A DNA stretch of 45,797 nt. Origin: Roseburia inulinivorans DSM 16841 (GTDB lineage: Bacteria; Bacillota; Clostridia; Lachnospirales; Lachnospiraceae). The notes beneath the pieces were generated by a model that was given only the letters and a program-made list of their open reading frames with translations, ran no database searches and was not told the DNA's origin. The translations under genes and the position numbers were made by a program. This document shows, in pieces, positions 34,536-44,349 of this stretch; position 1 is the stretch's first letter; each line of letters begins with the position of its first letter. The stretch is taken from contig NZ_ACFY01000117.1 of NCBI RefSeq assembly GCF_000174195.1, forward strand, positions 1 to 45,797. Reading direction: 5' to 3'.

Positions 34536-36122
34536 TTAAAGTTCCACTTTCTCAATCACGCAGGTATGTGTCTTTGTCTTTTTATCATAATTAATTCCGG
34601 CTAACAGAAGATTACCTTTGTAATCCTCTAAGGATTTCACATACTTTTTCTCTTTTATTTGTGCGATTGCACCTTCTGCATCCTTATCCCACTTTAATTC
34701 AATAATCACTGCCGGCTTATCTGCGTGTATTTTTCTTGGGATCATGCAGATATCTGCAAAACCTTTTCCTGTCGGCAGTTCCCGGATGATCGTATAATAT
34801 TCTCTTGCAAAATAGAATGCCAGATGAATGGTACAACTCAATGAGTTTTCATCATGATACTGAAGAATTGAAATCTCATCATGGACATTCTCAATTCCGG
34901 CAGCAACTGCTTTTGCATCCTGATTCCATAATGCTTCCACTAACTTACGCGAATTTTCAACCGAACGCATTACCTCGTGCCAGTCCATGGTACTGATTGC
35001 ATTGAGATATTCCTGTGACACTTCTTTGTTTGGAATGGTCACTTTCTCTGTCTCACTGTTATATGTCAGATAACCAAGGTGCACCAGTAAGGTCAGTACA
35101 TCATCCTTTGTTGCAAAAGTTGTCATGTCGTTGCTGAATGTTCCGGTATTAATACGCACACCCTCCCCTGCAAGCATCTGGATCACTGAATCTTTCAATC
35201 CATCCATATTCATCTGAATATATATTTTCAGTGCCTCATAGGTCTCTGTTCTGTTCCAGTATGTGCCGAATTTGTGCCGCAGCATCGCTTCTACCACTGA
35301 TTTCGGGCTATAAATTGAATATCTTTTGTCGCCAAAACGACTATGTGAAATCAGATCATATCCATCATACCACGCTTTGACTTCTTCAAAGTTCATGGCA
35401 TATTCCTCACACAATCCCTTAACTTCTTCTTCCGTAAACCCAAAAAATTCTGCGAGTTCTCCCGGATCGGTCATCGAGTACTCCATAAACATATTCAGTG
35501 CCGAGTGAGAACCGTATTTTTTTATCGGAAGTATCCCTGTCATGTATGCAAGAGCAATGTAGTCTTTGTCTTTCAACCAGAAACGCAGAAAATCCAGATA
35601 TTTTTTTTGTGCATCTTTATCCTGTTGATATTCGCGGAACAGGCAATCCCATTCATCAATTAAAATGATGAACGGATGGTGCGTGTTGGCATAGACATCC
35701 TGCATCGCAAATACCAGATTATCTTCTATCTCATATGAAGAATATCTGTTTTTCAAATCTGTGATCAGCCTCTTTTGCAGTAATCTTAACATTTCCTCCA
35801 TGCCCTGTGTTGCGCTCAAAAATTCCTGCATGTTAATTTTTAACACATCATACTGGTTCAAATGTTTCAGATACTCTTCTGACTGACTGATTTTAAGTTT
35901 ATCAAAAAATTCCTTCGTATCACAATCTCTGTCATAATATGCCGCAAGCATATTTGCTGCCATAGATTTTCCGAATCGTCTTGGTCTGCTCACGCAGACA
36001 TATTTCTGCTCTGTGCCAAGCACTGTGTTCGTCTTTTCAATCAGTCCGCTTTTATCAATATAAATTTGTGACCGCAGACTTCCCTGAAATGCTGTGCTGC
36101 CCGGATTAAGATAACTTCCCAT
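34536..36122 (-). CDS. AAA-ATPase-like / PD-(D/E)XK protein (AAA_9 with DUF1703 type)
   Basis: A protein of 528 residues. The N-terminal AAA_9-type region has the family segment YVCVSRPRRFGKSMAANML in place of a full Walker A, and IILIDEWDCLF as Walker B. The C-terminal domain carries AVIIELKWDKDAEGAIAQI, the E-x-K and following Gln-containing helix of the PD-(D/E)XK_9 nuclease family, with ADICMIPRK supplying the Asp. The family is abundant and multicopy in Lachnospiraceae and Bacteroidetes; its biological role is not known. A second, divergent copy lies 73 bases upstream. No toxin or restriction partner is obvious. Confidence 0.82.
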   Translation of the reverse strand: MGSYLNPGSTAFQGSLRSQIYIDKSGLIEKTNTVLGTEQKYVCVSRPRRFGKSMAANMLAAYYDRDCDTKEFFDKLKISQSEEYLKHLNQYDVLKINMQEFLSATQGMEEMLRLLQKRLITDLKNRYSSYEIEDNLVFAMQDVYANTHHPFIILIDEWDCLFREYQQDKDAQKKYLDFLRFWLKDKDYIALAYMTGILPIKKYGSHSALNMFMEYSMTDPGELAEFFGFTEEEVKGLCEEYAMNFEEVKAWYDGYDLISHSRFGDKRYSIYSPKSVVEAMLRHKFGTYWNRTETYEALKIYIQMNMDGLKDSVIQMLAGEGVRINTGTFSNDMTTFATKDDVLTLLVHLGYLTYNSETEKVTIPNKEVSQEYLNAISTMDWHEVMRSVENSRKLVEALWNQDAKAVAAGIENVHDEISILQYHDENSLSCTIHLAFYFAREYYTIIRELPTGKGFADICMIPRKIHADKPAVIIELKWDKDAEGAIAQIKEKKYVKSLEDYKGNLLLAGINYDKKTKTHTCVIEKVEL

Positions 36123-36195
36123 AAAAAAATCCTCTCTGAACCATGTTATAACAAAGATATTTCACCCAATGTCATCCATGTAAAAATTTTATTTT

Positions 36196-37896
36196 TTAAC
36201 ATTTTTCTGCCTCTAACATAATCTTACAGGTTTTCTTATAACATGCGATCGCATATTTTAAGATTTTACAGATTCCGTCCTGATGCAACGCTTCTGCATA
36301 CCCTGTATCATCAATCTGTTTCAATGCTTTTTTGCACTCTGCTTCCAGATTACCATCATTGGCATACTTCACCTCAATAACAATCCCGACCTCAGAATCT
36401 CCTACCTGGATCATGATATCACTAAATCCATCTCCAGATTCTCTGTTTGATGTCACAAGCCAGTTTTCTTTAAACCCAAGAATTCCAAGCAAAATTCCAT
36501 GATAAAAATTTTCTTTTGTCGGCTTCTGTACAAAAGTATCTCTCACACTGATCGTTTTTTGCATGTAATCTGAAAAAAGCTTCTCTGCCACATCCGCTTT
36601 CTCTGTTAATAAGGCATCACAAAAAGCGTTTACTTTCTGACCATCCTGCTTAATATTCTCCTTAAATAATTTCAGAATATGTTCTGTGATAATATTTCTG
36701 ATTTCTCTATTCGGGATCACAAGATCATACCTGTTTCCATCCGTATTGCTGCGGCTTGTCAGATACCCTGTCATAAAAAGGGTACTCCAGAGATTATCGA
36801 TTGATGAATACAATTCCTTATAGGTCATCTCCTGACTGATTTCTTTCTGGACACTTCCACCATTCACAAGATGTTCCAACTCCAGTTTTGTGAGTTTCTG
36901 CGGTTCATAAATACTATTGATAAAGCGATGGATCACATCATTTCCGCTTGTATTCACCCAATAATTTTTTGGTGCACACTCCTGATTTGCAATATGATCA
37001 CTGCAATAGTTAATCACATCCCATGGACAGTATACATCAACATTTCCAAAACGATACCCATCATACCATTCTTTTACCGTCTCATAATGTGTATCCTGAC
37101 CATAATAATGAAGCAACTCTTTTACTTCATCATCTGTAAAGCCAAAGTTTTCATCAAAATCAACATCCGTAATGGAATAAACTTTAAAATTATTCAATCC
37201 TGTAAAAATGCTTTCTTTTGCAACCCGAAGGCATCCTGTCAACACAGCAAACTTCAAACTGTGATTCGTCTTTAACACATTTTCAAATAAATTACGGATC
37301 AAAAGTACCATCTCATCGTAATAGCCATTTTCATTTGCTTTTGCAAGTGGCACATCATACTCATCAATCAAAACGATCACTTTTTCTTCATAATGTTTTT
37401 CCAAAAGTTCTGAAAGTTCCAATAAGCTGCTGCTTAACGTTCCATCATCCTTCATCTGAGAAAGCAATTTTTCAAAAAGTTCCTTATCAACCTGTGTCAG
37501 TTTTTCACTTTCTGATAAGTTCTGCAATCTACGCGCTTCTCTGTTGATAACTTTTACAAGACAGCTCCGTGCCTCGTCGAAAGTGTTTCCATTCACGCCT
37601 TTCAAACTGATGGATACAACCGGAAACTTTCCAAGATACTGTTTGCAGACTTCTTTATTCTTTGAAATATACAATCCATCAAAAAGTGATGCATCTGCTC
37701 CTACCTCAAAAAATGTCTGAAGCATACTCATATTTAAAGATTTTCCAAACCAGCGTGGACGGGTAAAAAGATTTACCTTTCCCCACTGGGCGAGAAGCTG
37801 CTCGATCCATCTCGTTTTATCAACATAATAAAAATCTTCTTTCCGCATCTCTTCAAAACTCTCAATTCCAATTGGAAGTTTCTTACGTTTGTTCAT
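36196..37896 (-). CDS. AAA-ATPase-like / PD-(D/E)XK protein, second paralogue
   Basis: From ATG 37896 (AAAGGAG eight bases upstream) it encodes 566 residues. The first 280 form an AAA_9-type region with LFTRPRWFGKSLNMSML and VIVLIDEYDVPL. The C-terminal nuclease-like domain has FSDIMIQVGDSEVGIVIEVKYAND, giving D...E-x-K, and CKKALKQID. It is the same architecture as 34536-36122, but sequence differs widely, so it is an old paralogue rather than a recent duplication. The in-frame start eight codons earlier (37920) has no ribosome site. Confidence 0.82.
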   Translation of the reverse strand: MNKRKKLPIGIESFEEMRKEDFYYVDKTRWIEQLLAQWGKVNLFTRPRWFGKSLNMSMLQTFFEVGADASLFDGLYISKNKEVCKQYLGKFPVVSISLKGVNGNTFDEARSCLVKVINREARRLQNLSESEKLTQVDKELFEKLLSQMKDDGTLSSSLLELSELLEKHYEEKVIVLIDEYDVPLAKANENGYYDEMVLLIRNLFENVLKTNHSLKFAVLTGCLRVAKESIFTGLNNFKVYSITDVDFDENFGFTDDEVKELLHYYGQDTHYETVKEWYDGYRFGNVDVYCPWDVINYCSDHIANQECAPKNYWVNTSGNDVIHRFINSIYEPQKLTKLELEHLVNGGSVQKEISQEMTYKELYSSIDNLWSTLFMTGYLTSRSNTDGNRYDLVIPNREIRNIITEHILKLFKENIKQDGQKVNAFCDALLTEKADVAEKLFSDYMQKTISVRDTFVQKPTKENFYHGILLGILGFKENWLVTSNRESGDGFSDIMIQVGDSEVGIVIEVKYANDGNLEAECKKALKQIDDTGYAEALHQDGICKILKYAIACYKKTCKIMLEAEKC

Positions 37897-37946
37897 AACA
37901 GCTTCTCCTTTCCAATCCACTACATACTTATTTTATTATAATTTTT

Positions 37947-39218
37947 TCATTCTGGAATAGCAAGCACTCTCTCCACCATCTCCTCAATGTTACGAACACA
38001 CAATGATACAAACTCCGACCGGCACTCTTTATCTGCCAGTGCGATTGCTGCATCATTCATGATTTTAAAGTTCGGAACGGAATCGTTTGGCTTCTGTTCT
38101 CCGGCTGGCAGATACCACCTGGTTGCCCACCAGTCCTTGTGGTCTGCCGCACTGATTTTCAGATAATGCCCGACTGCTTTTACAGTTGCAGCATCATATT
38201 CATCCACCTGATCCCCGTGTCCTTCCTCCGATTCTGCATTCGGATCAAAGACACAGAATCCCGCGAACAGACAATGTTCTACCTCCACACGGAACCAGAG
38301 CTGCTTTCCATCCGGCATCGGGGCGTCATTTACAATGTAGTTGATTCCCGGATAGGTAGAATACCATTTATAAAAAAATTCATCTGCCTGCTCTTTATAT
38401 TCGTACCAGTTACTGTTTTTCTCCCTTGTCCAATGATTCTTTTCCGCAACTCCTGCTAACTGCTTCTCAAATTCCTCCATCACCTGATAGATCAGCTTTG
38501 CTTTTGCAGCATTGATAGAATCTGCAATCTGCATCCCTGCTCTTAGGGAATCACCCGACTTAAGCAGTTCATCAATTACCATATTTCTCACCTTCTCACT
38601 TGTATAACCGCTGATTTGTTCTATGTTCTGGATAAACTGTTCCAAAATAGGAACCATTCCTGTATTTTCACAACTTTTACATGCTTTCAGCCAGTTTAAA
38701 ATGTGCTCACGGAATGAGAGACAGACGATATCCTCCTCCGGTACTGACTGGCTGCCGGAAGATGTGCTGTCTTTTCCTGGTCTGTGTCCATCCAACGTCA
38801 GATAATACACCTTCGCCTGCGCATCTCTTCTTTTTGCATACTGATAATAATCAAAGCACTGGCTTTTCTGGTCAGCCGCATATATTTTCACTTCAATTGG
38901 GAGAAAATAGCTGCCCATTTCGATGACAATGTCGATTCTCCGCTCATCATCAATCGCATATTCTGCCGTCACAATTGCCTGATCTGCCAGTTTTGTATCC
39001 ATTTTTTCCATTCCAAGACAATCTCTCAGGAAAATTTTTAAGTACTCTGCCCCTGCGCCATGCTGCCCTCTCGGATTTAAAAGGTCAGCTATCATGCGGC
39101 AGATCAGAACTTCCTTTGACTGTATCTGTAAAACAGAAAAAATATTGTAATCTTTTGTTTTTAATAAATTTACATTTTCCGTGTTCTGCTTGATTACACG
39201 GTCAAGAACAGACTCCAT
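37947..39218 (-). CDS. PD-(D/E)XK nuclease-family protein (PDDEXK_4 type)
   Basis: A protein of 423 residues. Near residue 30 QSKEVLICRMIADLLNP(R/K)GQHG is a family hallmark; the catalytic core is ERRIDIVIEMGSYFLPIEVKIYAADQKSQCFDYYQYA, with D, E-x-K and Gln. The second half contains Trp/Tyr-rich segments (NHWTREKNSNWYEYKEQADEFFYKWYSTYPG) and may bind substrate. Proteins like this are often annotated only as PD-(D/E)XK. It is the third nuclease-like gene in a row, immediately upstream of the two AAA/PD-(D/E)XK genes; whether they form one system is unknown. Confidence 0.75.
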   Translation of the reverse strand: MESVLDRVIKQNTENVNLLKTKDYNIFSVLQIQSKEVLICRMIADLLNPRGQHGAGAEYLKIFLRDCLGMEKMDTKLADQAIVTAEYAIDDERRIDIVIEMGSYFLPIEVKIYAADQKSQCFDYYQYAKRRDAQAKVYYLTLDGHRPGKDSTSSGSQSVPEEDIVCLSFREHILNWLKACKSCENTGMVPILEQFIQNIEQISGYTSEKVRNMVIDELLKSGDSLRAGMQIADSINAAKAKLIYQVMEEFEKQLAGVAEKNHWTREKNSNWYEYKEQADEFFYKWYSTYPGINYIVNDAPMPDGKQLWFRVEVEHCLFAGFCVFDPNAESEEGHGDQVDEYDAATVKAVGHYLKISAADHKDWWATRWYLPAGEQKPNDSVPNFKIMNDAAIALADKECRSEFVSLCVRNIEEMVERVLAIPE

Positions 39219-39298
39219 CGTATTTTTCTCCCCTGTTGCATCTCAGCGGAATCGTTTTCTATATAAAAATGCATTCCTGTCCAGACAATGTCCTACTA

Positions 39299-40699
39299 TT
39301 ACAAAGAAACATTCACAACTATCCGGTCAATCCCCTGTTCGAGATAATCCTGCAACTGTTTTTCATCCCAAAGTATTTTCTCATCATATCCAAACAGTGA
39401 ATTATATCTTCCCACCATTTTCAGATGCTTCGGATATAGAAATACTTTTTGCTCGCAATATTTCGGGCAGTTTTCCGGCAACTTTTGTTTTTCCCTGTCA
39501 CCATATCTGCAAACGGCATAAAGCGTACAATACTGCGAGGTATTTGTCTGGAAAAAAGGAAGATGCAGGCTGTGGTGTCCATCTGGGATTGTAACCTTAT
39601 ATCCACATGATTCAAATTCAAATCTTTGTATATCGAATGTATTTTTTAAATAATCCTGATAAAATCCACAATTCAAATTATTTTCTGCCAGACTGTCCAC
39701 ATGATTCCCGATACCATGTTTATAAGGTAAACGGACATCTTTTCTGCGTTTATTTAACAGAACTCCCAACACTGGTTTTAAGTGTGGTTTTCCCTGCAAA
39801 AGTATAGGCATCGCCCAGTCGTTTACGATAATTTCCTCCTGCTCCTTGCCTGCCTCTTTTTCTCTGCTTTGGCACCATACTTCAAGTTCCTGCAACAGTT
39901 CATCAATCTCTTCCAACAGATGATTCCTAATATATGAGAAGGCAAGCGTCACCGCAAGATTGTTCTCCAACGCTTTCTCCAACACCTGAAACAGCAATTT
40001 TTTCTTTGGAAAAAGGTTGTGGCAGAACTGGTTTCCAATGTAGATTCTTGTCACTCTCTTCTGACTCAATGTGTGATGTTCCAAAAAATTGTTTTTCCAG
40101 TAATCGTGGCAAAATCTCGTCCAGTCTTTTTGTAGAAAATCATAATATAATTCCGGGCGGTCTATTGTGATGGCGAGCTCGAATTCAGGGAAATCTGTAA
40201 TATTACACTTTTTATGCTCCCATGTATTCCTGCACTCCTGTATTCCATCACCAACACAACTGAACCACTCTTTCTTCTGCTCTTCGAAGCTCTCTGCGTA
40301 AACTTCGTCCAATTCTGCCGGATAACCAACCATTTTTTCTGAAAGATACGCATCATCTCCTGCGAGTTTTAGCGATATGTAGTTGTCATAATCTGTCACC
40401 AGACGCTTTACCTGCTCCCTGTATTCCCCGTTTTTTGTCCACACCGAATAGATAAAGAAAAAGGGCGTCTCCTCTGTTAACTTCATCTCTCTTTCCTTCT
40501 CTGCCAACTGCACTTTGCGGTAACAGTCAGCAGAAAAGTCAAAAAAACAAATCTCAAGGCACGCCGCTTTTTCTATTTTTTCCGGTACACGAAACGAAAA
40601 ACCTTCCTCCGACAGTCCTGTGATTCTGATTTCCAGATGATCACAGAAACCGCCAAGAAGTCCAAATGGAATCATCGGGATTCCGTTTATTTTTTCCAT
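39299..40699 (-). CDS. PilZ-like plus U32-like two-domain protein
   Basis: A protein of 466 residues. The first ~110 residues (LEIRITGLSEEGFSFRVPEKIE...CLEICFFDF) resemble a PilZ-type beta barrel, though the c-di-GMP-binding RxxxR motif is not obvious. The rest resembles a U32-like barrel (LAITIDRPELYYDFLQ, VTRIYIGNQ, AVTLAFSYIRNHLLEEIDELLQELEVW, IIVNDWAMPILL). A Cys cluster follows (CGFYQDYL, CTLYAVCRYG, CPKYCEQKVFLYPKHL). It is unlike other families I know. Its start abuts the proS stop (40700), so it is in the proS transcript. The ATG at 40699 overlaps the proS stop region. Function unknown. Confidence 0.6.
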   Translation of the reverse strand: MEKINGIPMIPFGLLGGFCDHLEIRITGLSEEGFSFRVPEKIEKAACLEICFFDFSADCYRKVQLAEKEREMKLTEETPFFFIYSVWTKNGEYREQVKRLVTDYDNYISLKLAGDDAYLSEKMVGYPAELDEVYAESFEEQKKEWFSCVGDGIQECRNTWEHKKCNITDFPEFELAITIDRPELYYDFLQKDWTRFCHDYWKNNFLEHHTLSQKRVTRIYIGNQFCHNLFPKKKLLFQVLEKALENNLAVTLAFSYIRNHLLEEIDELLQELEVWCQSREKEAGKEQEEIIVNDWAMPILLQGKPHLKPVLGVLLNKRRKDVRLPYKHGIGNHVDSLAENNLNCGFYQDYLKNTFDIQRFEFESCGYKVTIPDGHHSLHLPFFQTNTSQYCTLYAVCRYGDREKQKLPENCPKYCEQKVFLYPKHLKMVGRYNSLFGYDEKILWDEKQLQDYLEQGIDRIVVNVSL

Positions 40700-42427
40700 T
40701 TATTTTACCAGATTACACTCTTTTTTCATTTTCTCTACAAGGTCTTTTACATACTGCTCGGCATTTTCTACCGGAACTTTCTCCATAAGGCTCTTGTCAC
40801 GGGTGGAAACTTCCACAACAGACTCTTTTAAGTTACGTGGGCTCACAACAACACGAACCGGAACCCCTAAAAGGTCTGCATCGGAGAATTTATTTCCGGC
40901 ACTTACGGAGCGGTCATCATAGATCACTTCCACACCGGCATTCTGTAAATTCTCATATAAAGTATCTGCTACTTCCCTGACACCTTCTTTGTCAAGGTTC
41001 ATCGCACAGATGTGAACCTGCCACGGAGCAATGCTCATTGGCCAGATTGGACCATAATCATCATGATGTGCTTCACAAATGGAAGCTGCCATACGTCCGA
41101 CACCGATACCGTAGCAACCCATAATTGGATTTTTGCTTATGCCGTCTTTGTCCACATAGGTCATGTTCATGGTCTTGGTGTATTTCGTTCCGAGCTGGAA
41201 GATGTTACCAACCTCAATACCACGGGAAATGGTCAGTGATTTCTTACCGCAGCATGGGCAGATACCGCCCTCCACAACTTTTGCAAGATCAACATACTCT
41301 ACATCCGGGAACTCGCGCTCCATATTCAGGCCTGTGTAATGATAATCCACTTCATTGGCGCCGCAGACAAGATTTGTTGTTCCCTTTAAAGAACGGTCAA
41401 ATAAAACGATACAGTCTGCATTCTGGTTCACCGGTCCGATAAATCCTGCCTGAATGCCACTCTCCTCTGTGATCACTGCCGGATGGACATCGCAGCCAAG
41501 GTAATTGGTCAGCTTTGTCTCATTAATTTCGAGGTCACCGCGCACAAAAATGAGAATATATTTGTCATCGGAATTTTTCTGGTAAACAACGGCTTTCATG
41601 GATTTCTTTGCATCCACATGTAAAAATTCACAAACCTGTTCAATTGTATGCATCTCAGGTGTATGAACCTTTGTCAGCTCCTGCATAGCCTCTGTCTCGT
41701 TCTCTACAATATTTTCGGCTGCTTCCATATTGGCACGGTAATCACACTCATTACAGATTACGATGGAATCCTCTCCGATTGGAGTTAAAAGCATGAACTC
41801 ATGGGAAACATTTCCGCCCATCATACCGGAATCGGATTTTACAGAAACTACCTCCGGGATACCTGCTCTTGCATAGATTCTCTCATATGCTTTGTGGCAT
41901 TTATCATAGTACTGCTCTAAATCTTCCTGACTTGTGTGGAAAGAATAAGCATCTTTCATGGTAAACTCACGCACACGGATCAATCCTGCTCTTGGACGTG
42001 CCTCGTCACGGAATTTTGTCTGGATCTGATAAATCATGAATGGGTATTTTGCATAGCTCTGTCCATATTCTCTTACTAACTGAACGGCTGCCTCCTCATG
42101 TGTCATACCAAGAACCATCGGTGCTCCGTTTCGGTCTGTAAAACGTAAAAGTTCTTTTCCGATGCTGTCGTATCTGCCAGACTCCTGCCAGAGACTTGCC
42201 GGCATAACAACCGGAAACTGTACTTCCTGTCCATCAATCGCATCCATCTCCTCACGGATGATCTGCTCGATCTTTCTTGTAATTCTGCGGAGTGGCATAT
42301 AAGAAGAGTAAATTCCGTTTGCCACATTCTTCATGTAACCACCACGGATCATAAGTGCGTGGCTGTCTACCTGACAATCCGCCGGTCTTTCCTTAAATCT
42401 GTCACCTACTAATTTTTCTAATTTCAT
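40700..42427 (-). CDS. proS: Prolyl-tRNA synthetase
   Basis: A protein of 575 residues, the long bacterial type with an inserted YbaK-like editing domain (about 230-390) for clearing Ala-tRNA-Pro. Class II motifs include PLRRITRKIEQIIREEMD, the motif 2 loop TKFRDEARPRAGLIRVREFTMKDAYSFH and motif 3 GCYGIGVGRMAASICEAHHD. Anticodon-binding domain: HICAMNLDKEGVREVADTLYENL. It charges tRNA-Pro. AAAGGA precedes the ATG. A T-box leader upstream (with a Pro CCU specifier candidate) gives tRNA-Pro control, and an unrelated structured element lies between leader and gene. The PilZ/U32 gene is downstream. Confidence 0.96.
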   Translation of the reverse strand: MKLEKLVGDRFKERPADCQVDSHALMIRGGYMKNVANGIYSSYMPLRRITRKIEQIIREEMDAIDGQEVQFPVVMPASLWQESGRYDSIGKELLRFTDRNGAPMVLGMTHEEAAVQLVREYGQSYAKYPFMIYQIQTKFRDEARPRAGLIRVREFTMKDAYSFHTSQEDLEQYYDKCHKAYERIYARAGIPEVVSVKSDSGMMGGNVSHEFMLLTPIGEDSIVICNECDYRANMEAAENIVENETEAMQELTKVHTPEMHTIEQVCEFLHVDAKKSMKAVVYQKNSDDKYILIFVRGDLEINETKLTNYLGCDVHPAVITEESGIQAGFIGPVNQNADCIVLFDRSLKGTTNLVCGANEVDYHYTGLNMEREFPDVEYVDLAKVVEGGICPCCGKKSLTISRGIEVGNIFQLGTKYTKTMNMTYVDKDGISKNPIMGCYGIGVGRMAASICEAHHDDYGPIWPMSIAPWQVHICAMNLDKEGVREVADTLYENLQNAGVEVIYDDRSVSAGNKFSDADLLGVPVRVVVSPRNLKESVVEVSTRDKSLMEKVPVENAEQYVKDLVEKMKKECNLVK

Positions 42428-42465
42428 ATAATCCTTTCTCCTTTTCTTGTTTTTTTGAATTAGGC

Positions 42466-42680
42466 GTTTGCGAAACTCATCCTAGTCTTCTTTCAATTGT
42501 TCAAAATTAACAAAAACATTCAAGACACGCTCTCGCTATGTGTCGCTCCCAACGGTACTAAGAAGCCAGACACAACTTACTGTTGTATCTGCCTTCTAAG
42601 TGCCGGCGGCTCCCCAATGTCTTTCATGTCTTTTGTCAATTTCTCACAATTCAATTTAGGTTGTTATGAGTTTCGCAATT
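42466..42680. repeat. ~215 bp structured element with 13-bp terminal inverted repeats
   Basis: TTGCGAAACTCAT (42468-42480) and ATGAGTTTCGCAA (42666-42678) are perfect inverted ends. Inside, a long hairpin runs 42553-42605: arm CGGTACTAAGAAGCCAGACA, a TTACT loop at 42577-42581 and a nearly complementary right arm. A smaller hairpin (GACAC...GTGTC) lies at 42525-42545. It sits between the T-box terminator and the proS start, so it is part of the proS 5' leader. It encodes nothing visible. Either a miniature mobile element or a second regulatory RNA. Confidence 0.6.
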
Positions 42681-42716
42681 GTCTATTTTTTTGAATACAG
42701 ATATTTTCGAAGCACT

Positions 42717-43073
42717 AAAAAAGCCCCAAGCCAATATGAAAATATCAGCTTAGGGCGAACTATCTGTCCGTGGTACCACCTAATTTCGGTAAAACCGCTC
42801 TCACGCATACAGGAAATATCCGATATGCCAGCTCTGTAACGGGAGCTCCCGATGAAGCTTAATAATGAATCCTTCTGCTTTCTAGCATCTGATGCCGTCC
42901 GCAGTTCTAACACCCACGTTCACTTCACGCTCAAAGACAGGTTCCGTTTTCATCATGAAAGGCTCGCACCGACCGCCTTCTCTCTGCACATCATAGGAAA
43001 CGTACTAACTCTTATCATCGCTTTCACTTAATTATCAGCTATAGACTCACTCATAATTATCACTTTTCATGCT
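42717..43073 (-). promoter_or_regulatory. T-box riboswitch leader of proS
   Basis: The T-box sequence AGGTGGTACCACGGAC is at 42766-42781 (minus strand), followed by the terminator GCCCTAAGC...GCTTGGGGC with a T-run at 42717-42756. Stem I lies upstream near 43010-42930 with a candidate specifier CCT (Pro; minus-strand 42941-42939) followed by G. Binding of uncharged tRNA-Pro would prevent termination and raise proS. The next gene being proS fits the specifier. Confidence 0.9.
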
Positions 43074-43080
43074 ATGTTGG

Positions 43081-43109
43081 AGAATAGCACTTTTTTCCCC
43101 CGAAGTCAA
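43081..43109 (-). promoter_or_regulatory. Promoter of the proS T-box leader
   Basis: On the minus strand TTGACT (43104-43109), 17 bases, TATTCT (43081-43086), placing the transcript start near 43073, at the 5' end of the T-box stem I. Confidence 0.6.
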
Positions 43110-43192
43110 CTATATTTCTGACAAAATCGGCTGTTTGTTCTGTCAATACAATTTATCAGCACTTTCATCCTGATTCGTTTATCGTTTCAACC

Positions 43193-44233
43193 CTATCTCA
43201 GATAAAACCGGTAACTTGTCTCCGTGTGATAGGTATGTCCCGCTTTCACCACCGGTGACGGAAAATCCGGTTCATTCACCGCATTTGGATAAAACTGGGA
43301 CTCCAGACAAAATGCACTTCTGTCGTGATAGGCTGCACCACCTTTTCCGGTCTGCTCTCCGATAAAGTTTCCTGCATAAAACTGTACACCACAGCAGTCA
43401 GTTTCCGCTTCTAAGGCAATTCCACTCTCCCGGCAGTATGCGTTTGCCATAATCTTTTTCTCACCTGGTCTGCCGAGAACATAATTGTGATCGTAACCGC
43501 CTGTAAAATGAAGCTGTTCAAAATCTGCCCTGATATCCTGTCCAATCTGTTTTTCTGTTCGGAAATCCATCGGCGTTCCCTCCACCGATGCAATCTCTCC
43601 TGTCGGAATCGCACTTGAATCCACGACTGGCGTATAGGCATCTGCGAAAATCTGCAATACCTGTCCTTCAATGCTTCCACTCTCGTGACCATTCAGATTA
43701 AAATAGGAATGATTCGTGCAGTTCATAATCGTATCTGCATCCGCTTTTCCATTATATACAATATGCAGTGTATTATCATCTGCAATCGTGTATGTAACGG
43801 TAATCTCCATGTTGCCCGGGAATTTCTGCTCTGTCTCTGAACTGTAGTGATAAAATGTGATGCTATTGTCCGTGTGTTCTCTCACTTCCCAGATGACCGT
43901 GTTAAACCCGTTTTTTCCACTGTGGAGATTATTATGATTCTCATTCTCGTCAATCCTGTACTCTTTTCCATTGATCGTAAACCGGCTGTCTTTGATACGA
44001 TTTCCGTTTCGTCCGATAATCGCCCCAAAGTAACTGGTATGTTCCTCATATCCGGTCACGTTATCATACCCAAGTACAAGGTCTTTCTGTACCCCTGCCT
44101 TGTCCGCAAATAAAAGAGAAACCAGTGTTGCACCGTAGTCTGTCACCTTAATCGTTGTGTTGTTTTTATTCTCCAACACATATAACGAGGCTTCTTCCCC
44201 TCGCTTTGTTACACCAAAATTCACTTTTTCCAT
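43193..44233 (-). CDS. galM: Aldose 1-epimerase (mutarotase)
   Basis: From ATG 44233 (AAAGGAG eight bases upstream) it encodes 346 residues, the usual size; the frame extends 31 codons further without support. Hallmarks are GATLVSLLFADKAG, SYFGAIIGRNGNRI, NNLHSGKNGFNTVIWE, CTNHSYFNLNGH and the substrate-binding GGYDHNYVL. It interconverts alpha and beta anomers of glucose or galactose for the Leloir pathway. Other galactose genes are not in the window. It is followed by the proS promoter on the same strand. Confidence 0.93.
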   Translation of the reverse strand: MEKVNFGVTKRGEEASLYVLENKNNTTIKVTDYGATLVSLLFADKAGVQKDLVLGYDNVTGYEEHTSYFGAIIGRNGNRIKDSRFTINGKEYRIDENENHNNLHSGKNGFNTVIWEVREHTDNSITFYHYSSETEQKFPGNMEITVTYTIADDNTLHIVYNGKADADTIMNCTNHSYFNLNGHESGSIEGQVLQIFADAYTPVVDSSAIPTGEIASVEGTPMDFRTEKQIGQDIRADFEQLHFTGGYDHNYVLGRPGEKKIMANAYCRESGIALEAETDCCGVQFYAGNFIGEQTGKGGAAYHDRSAFCLESQFYPNAVNEPDFPSPVVKAGHTYHTETSYRFYLR

Positions 44234-44349
44234 GCTGCTCTTCTCCTTTTCTATGTAGTCTGGCAATACGCCTGACCTGTTAAAATTGTTAATGATTACC
44301 GCAACATTTTCTTTTGCCCTATGCAATCAATCTGAAAATCTGCAAATAA

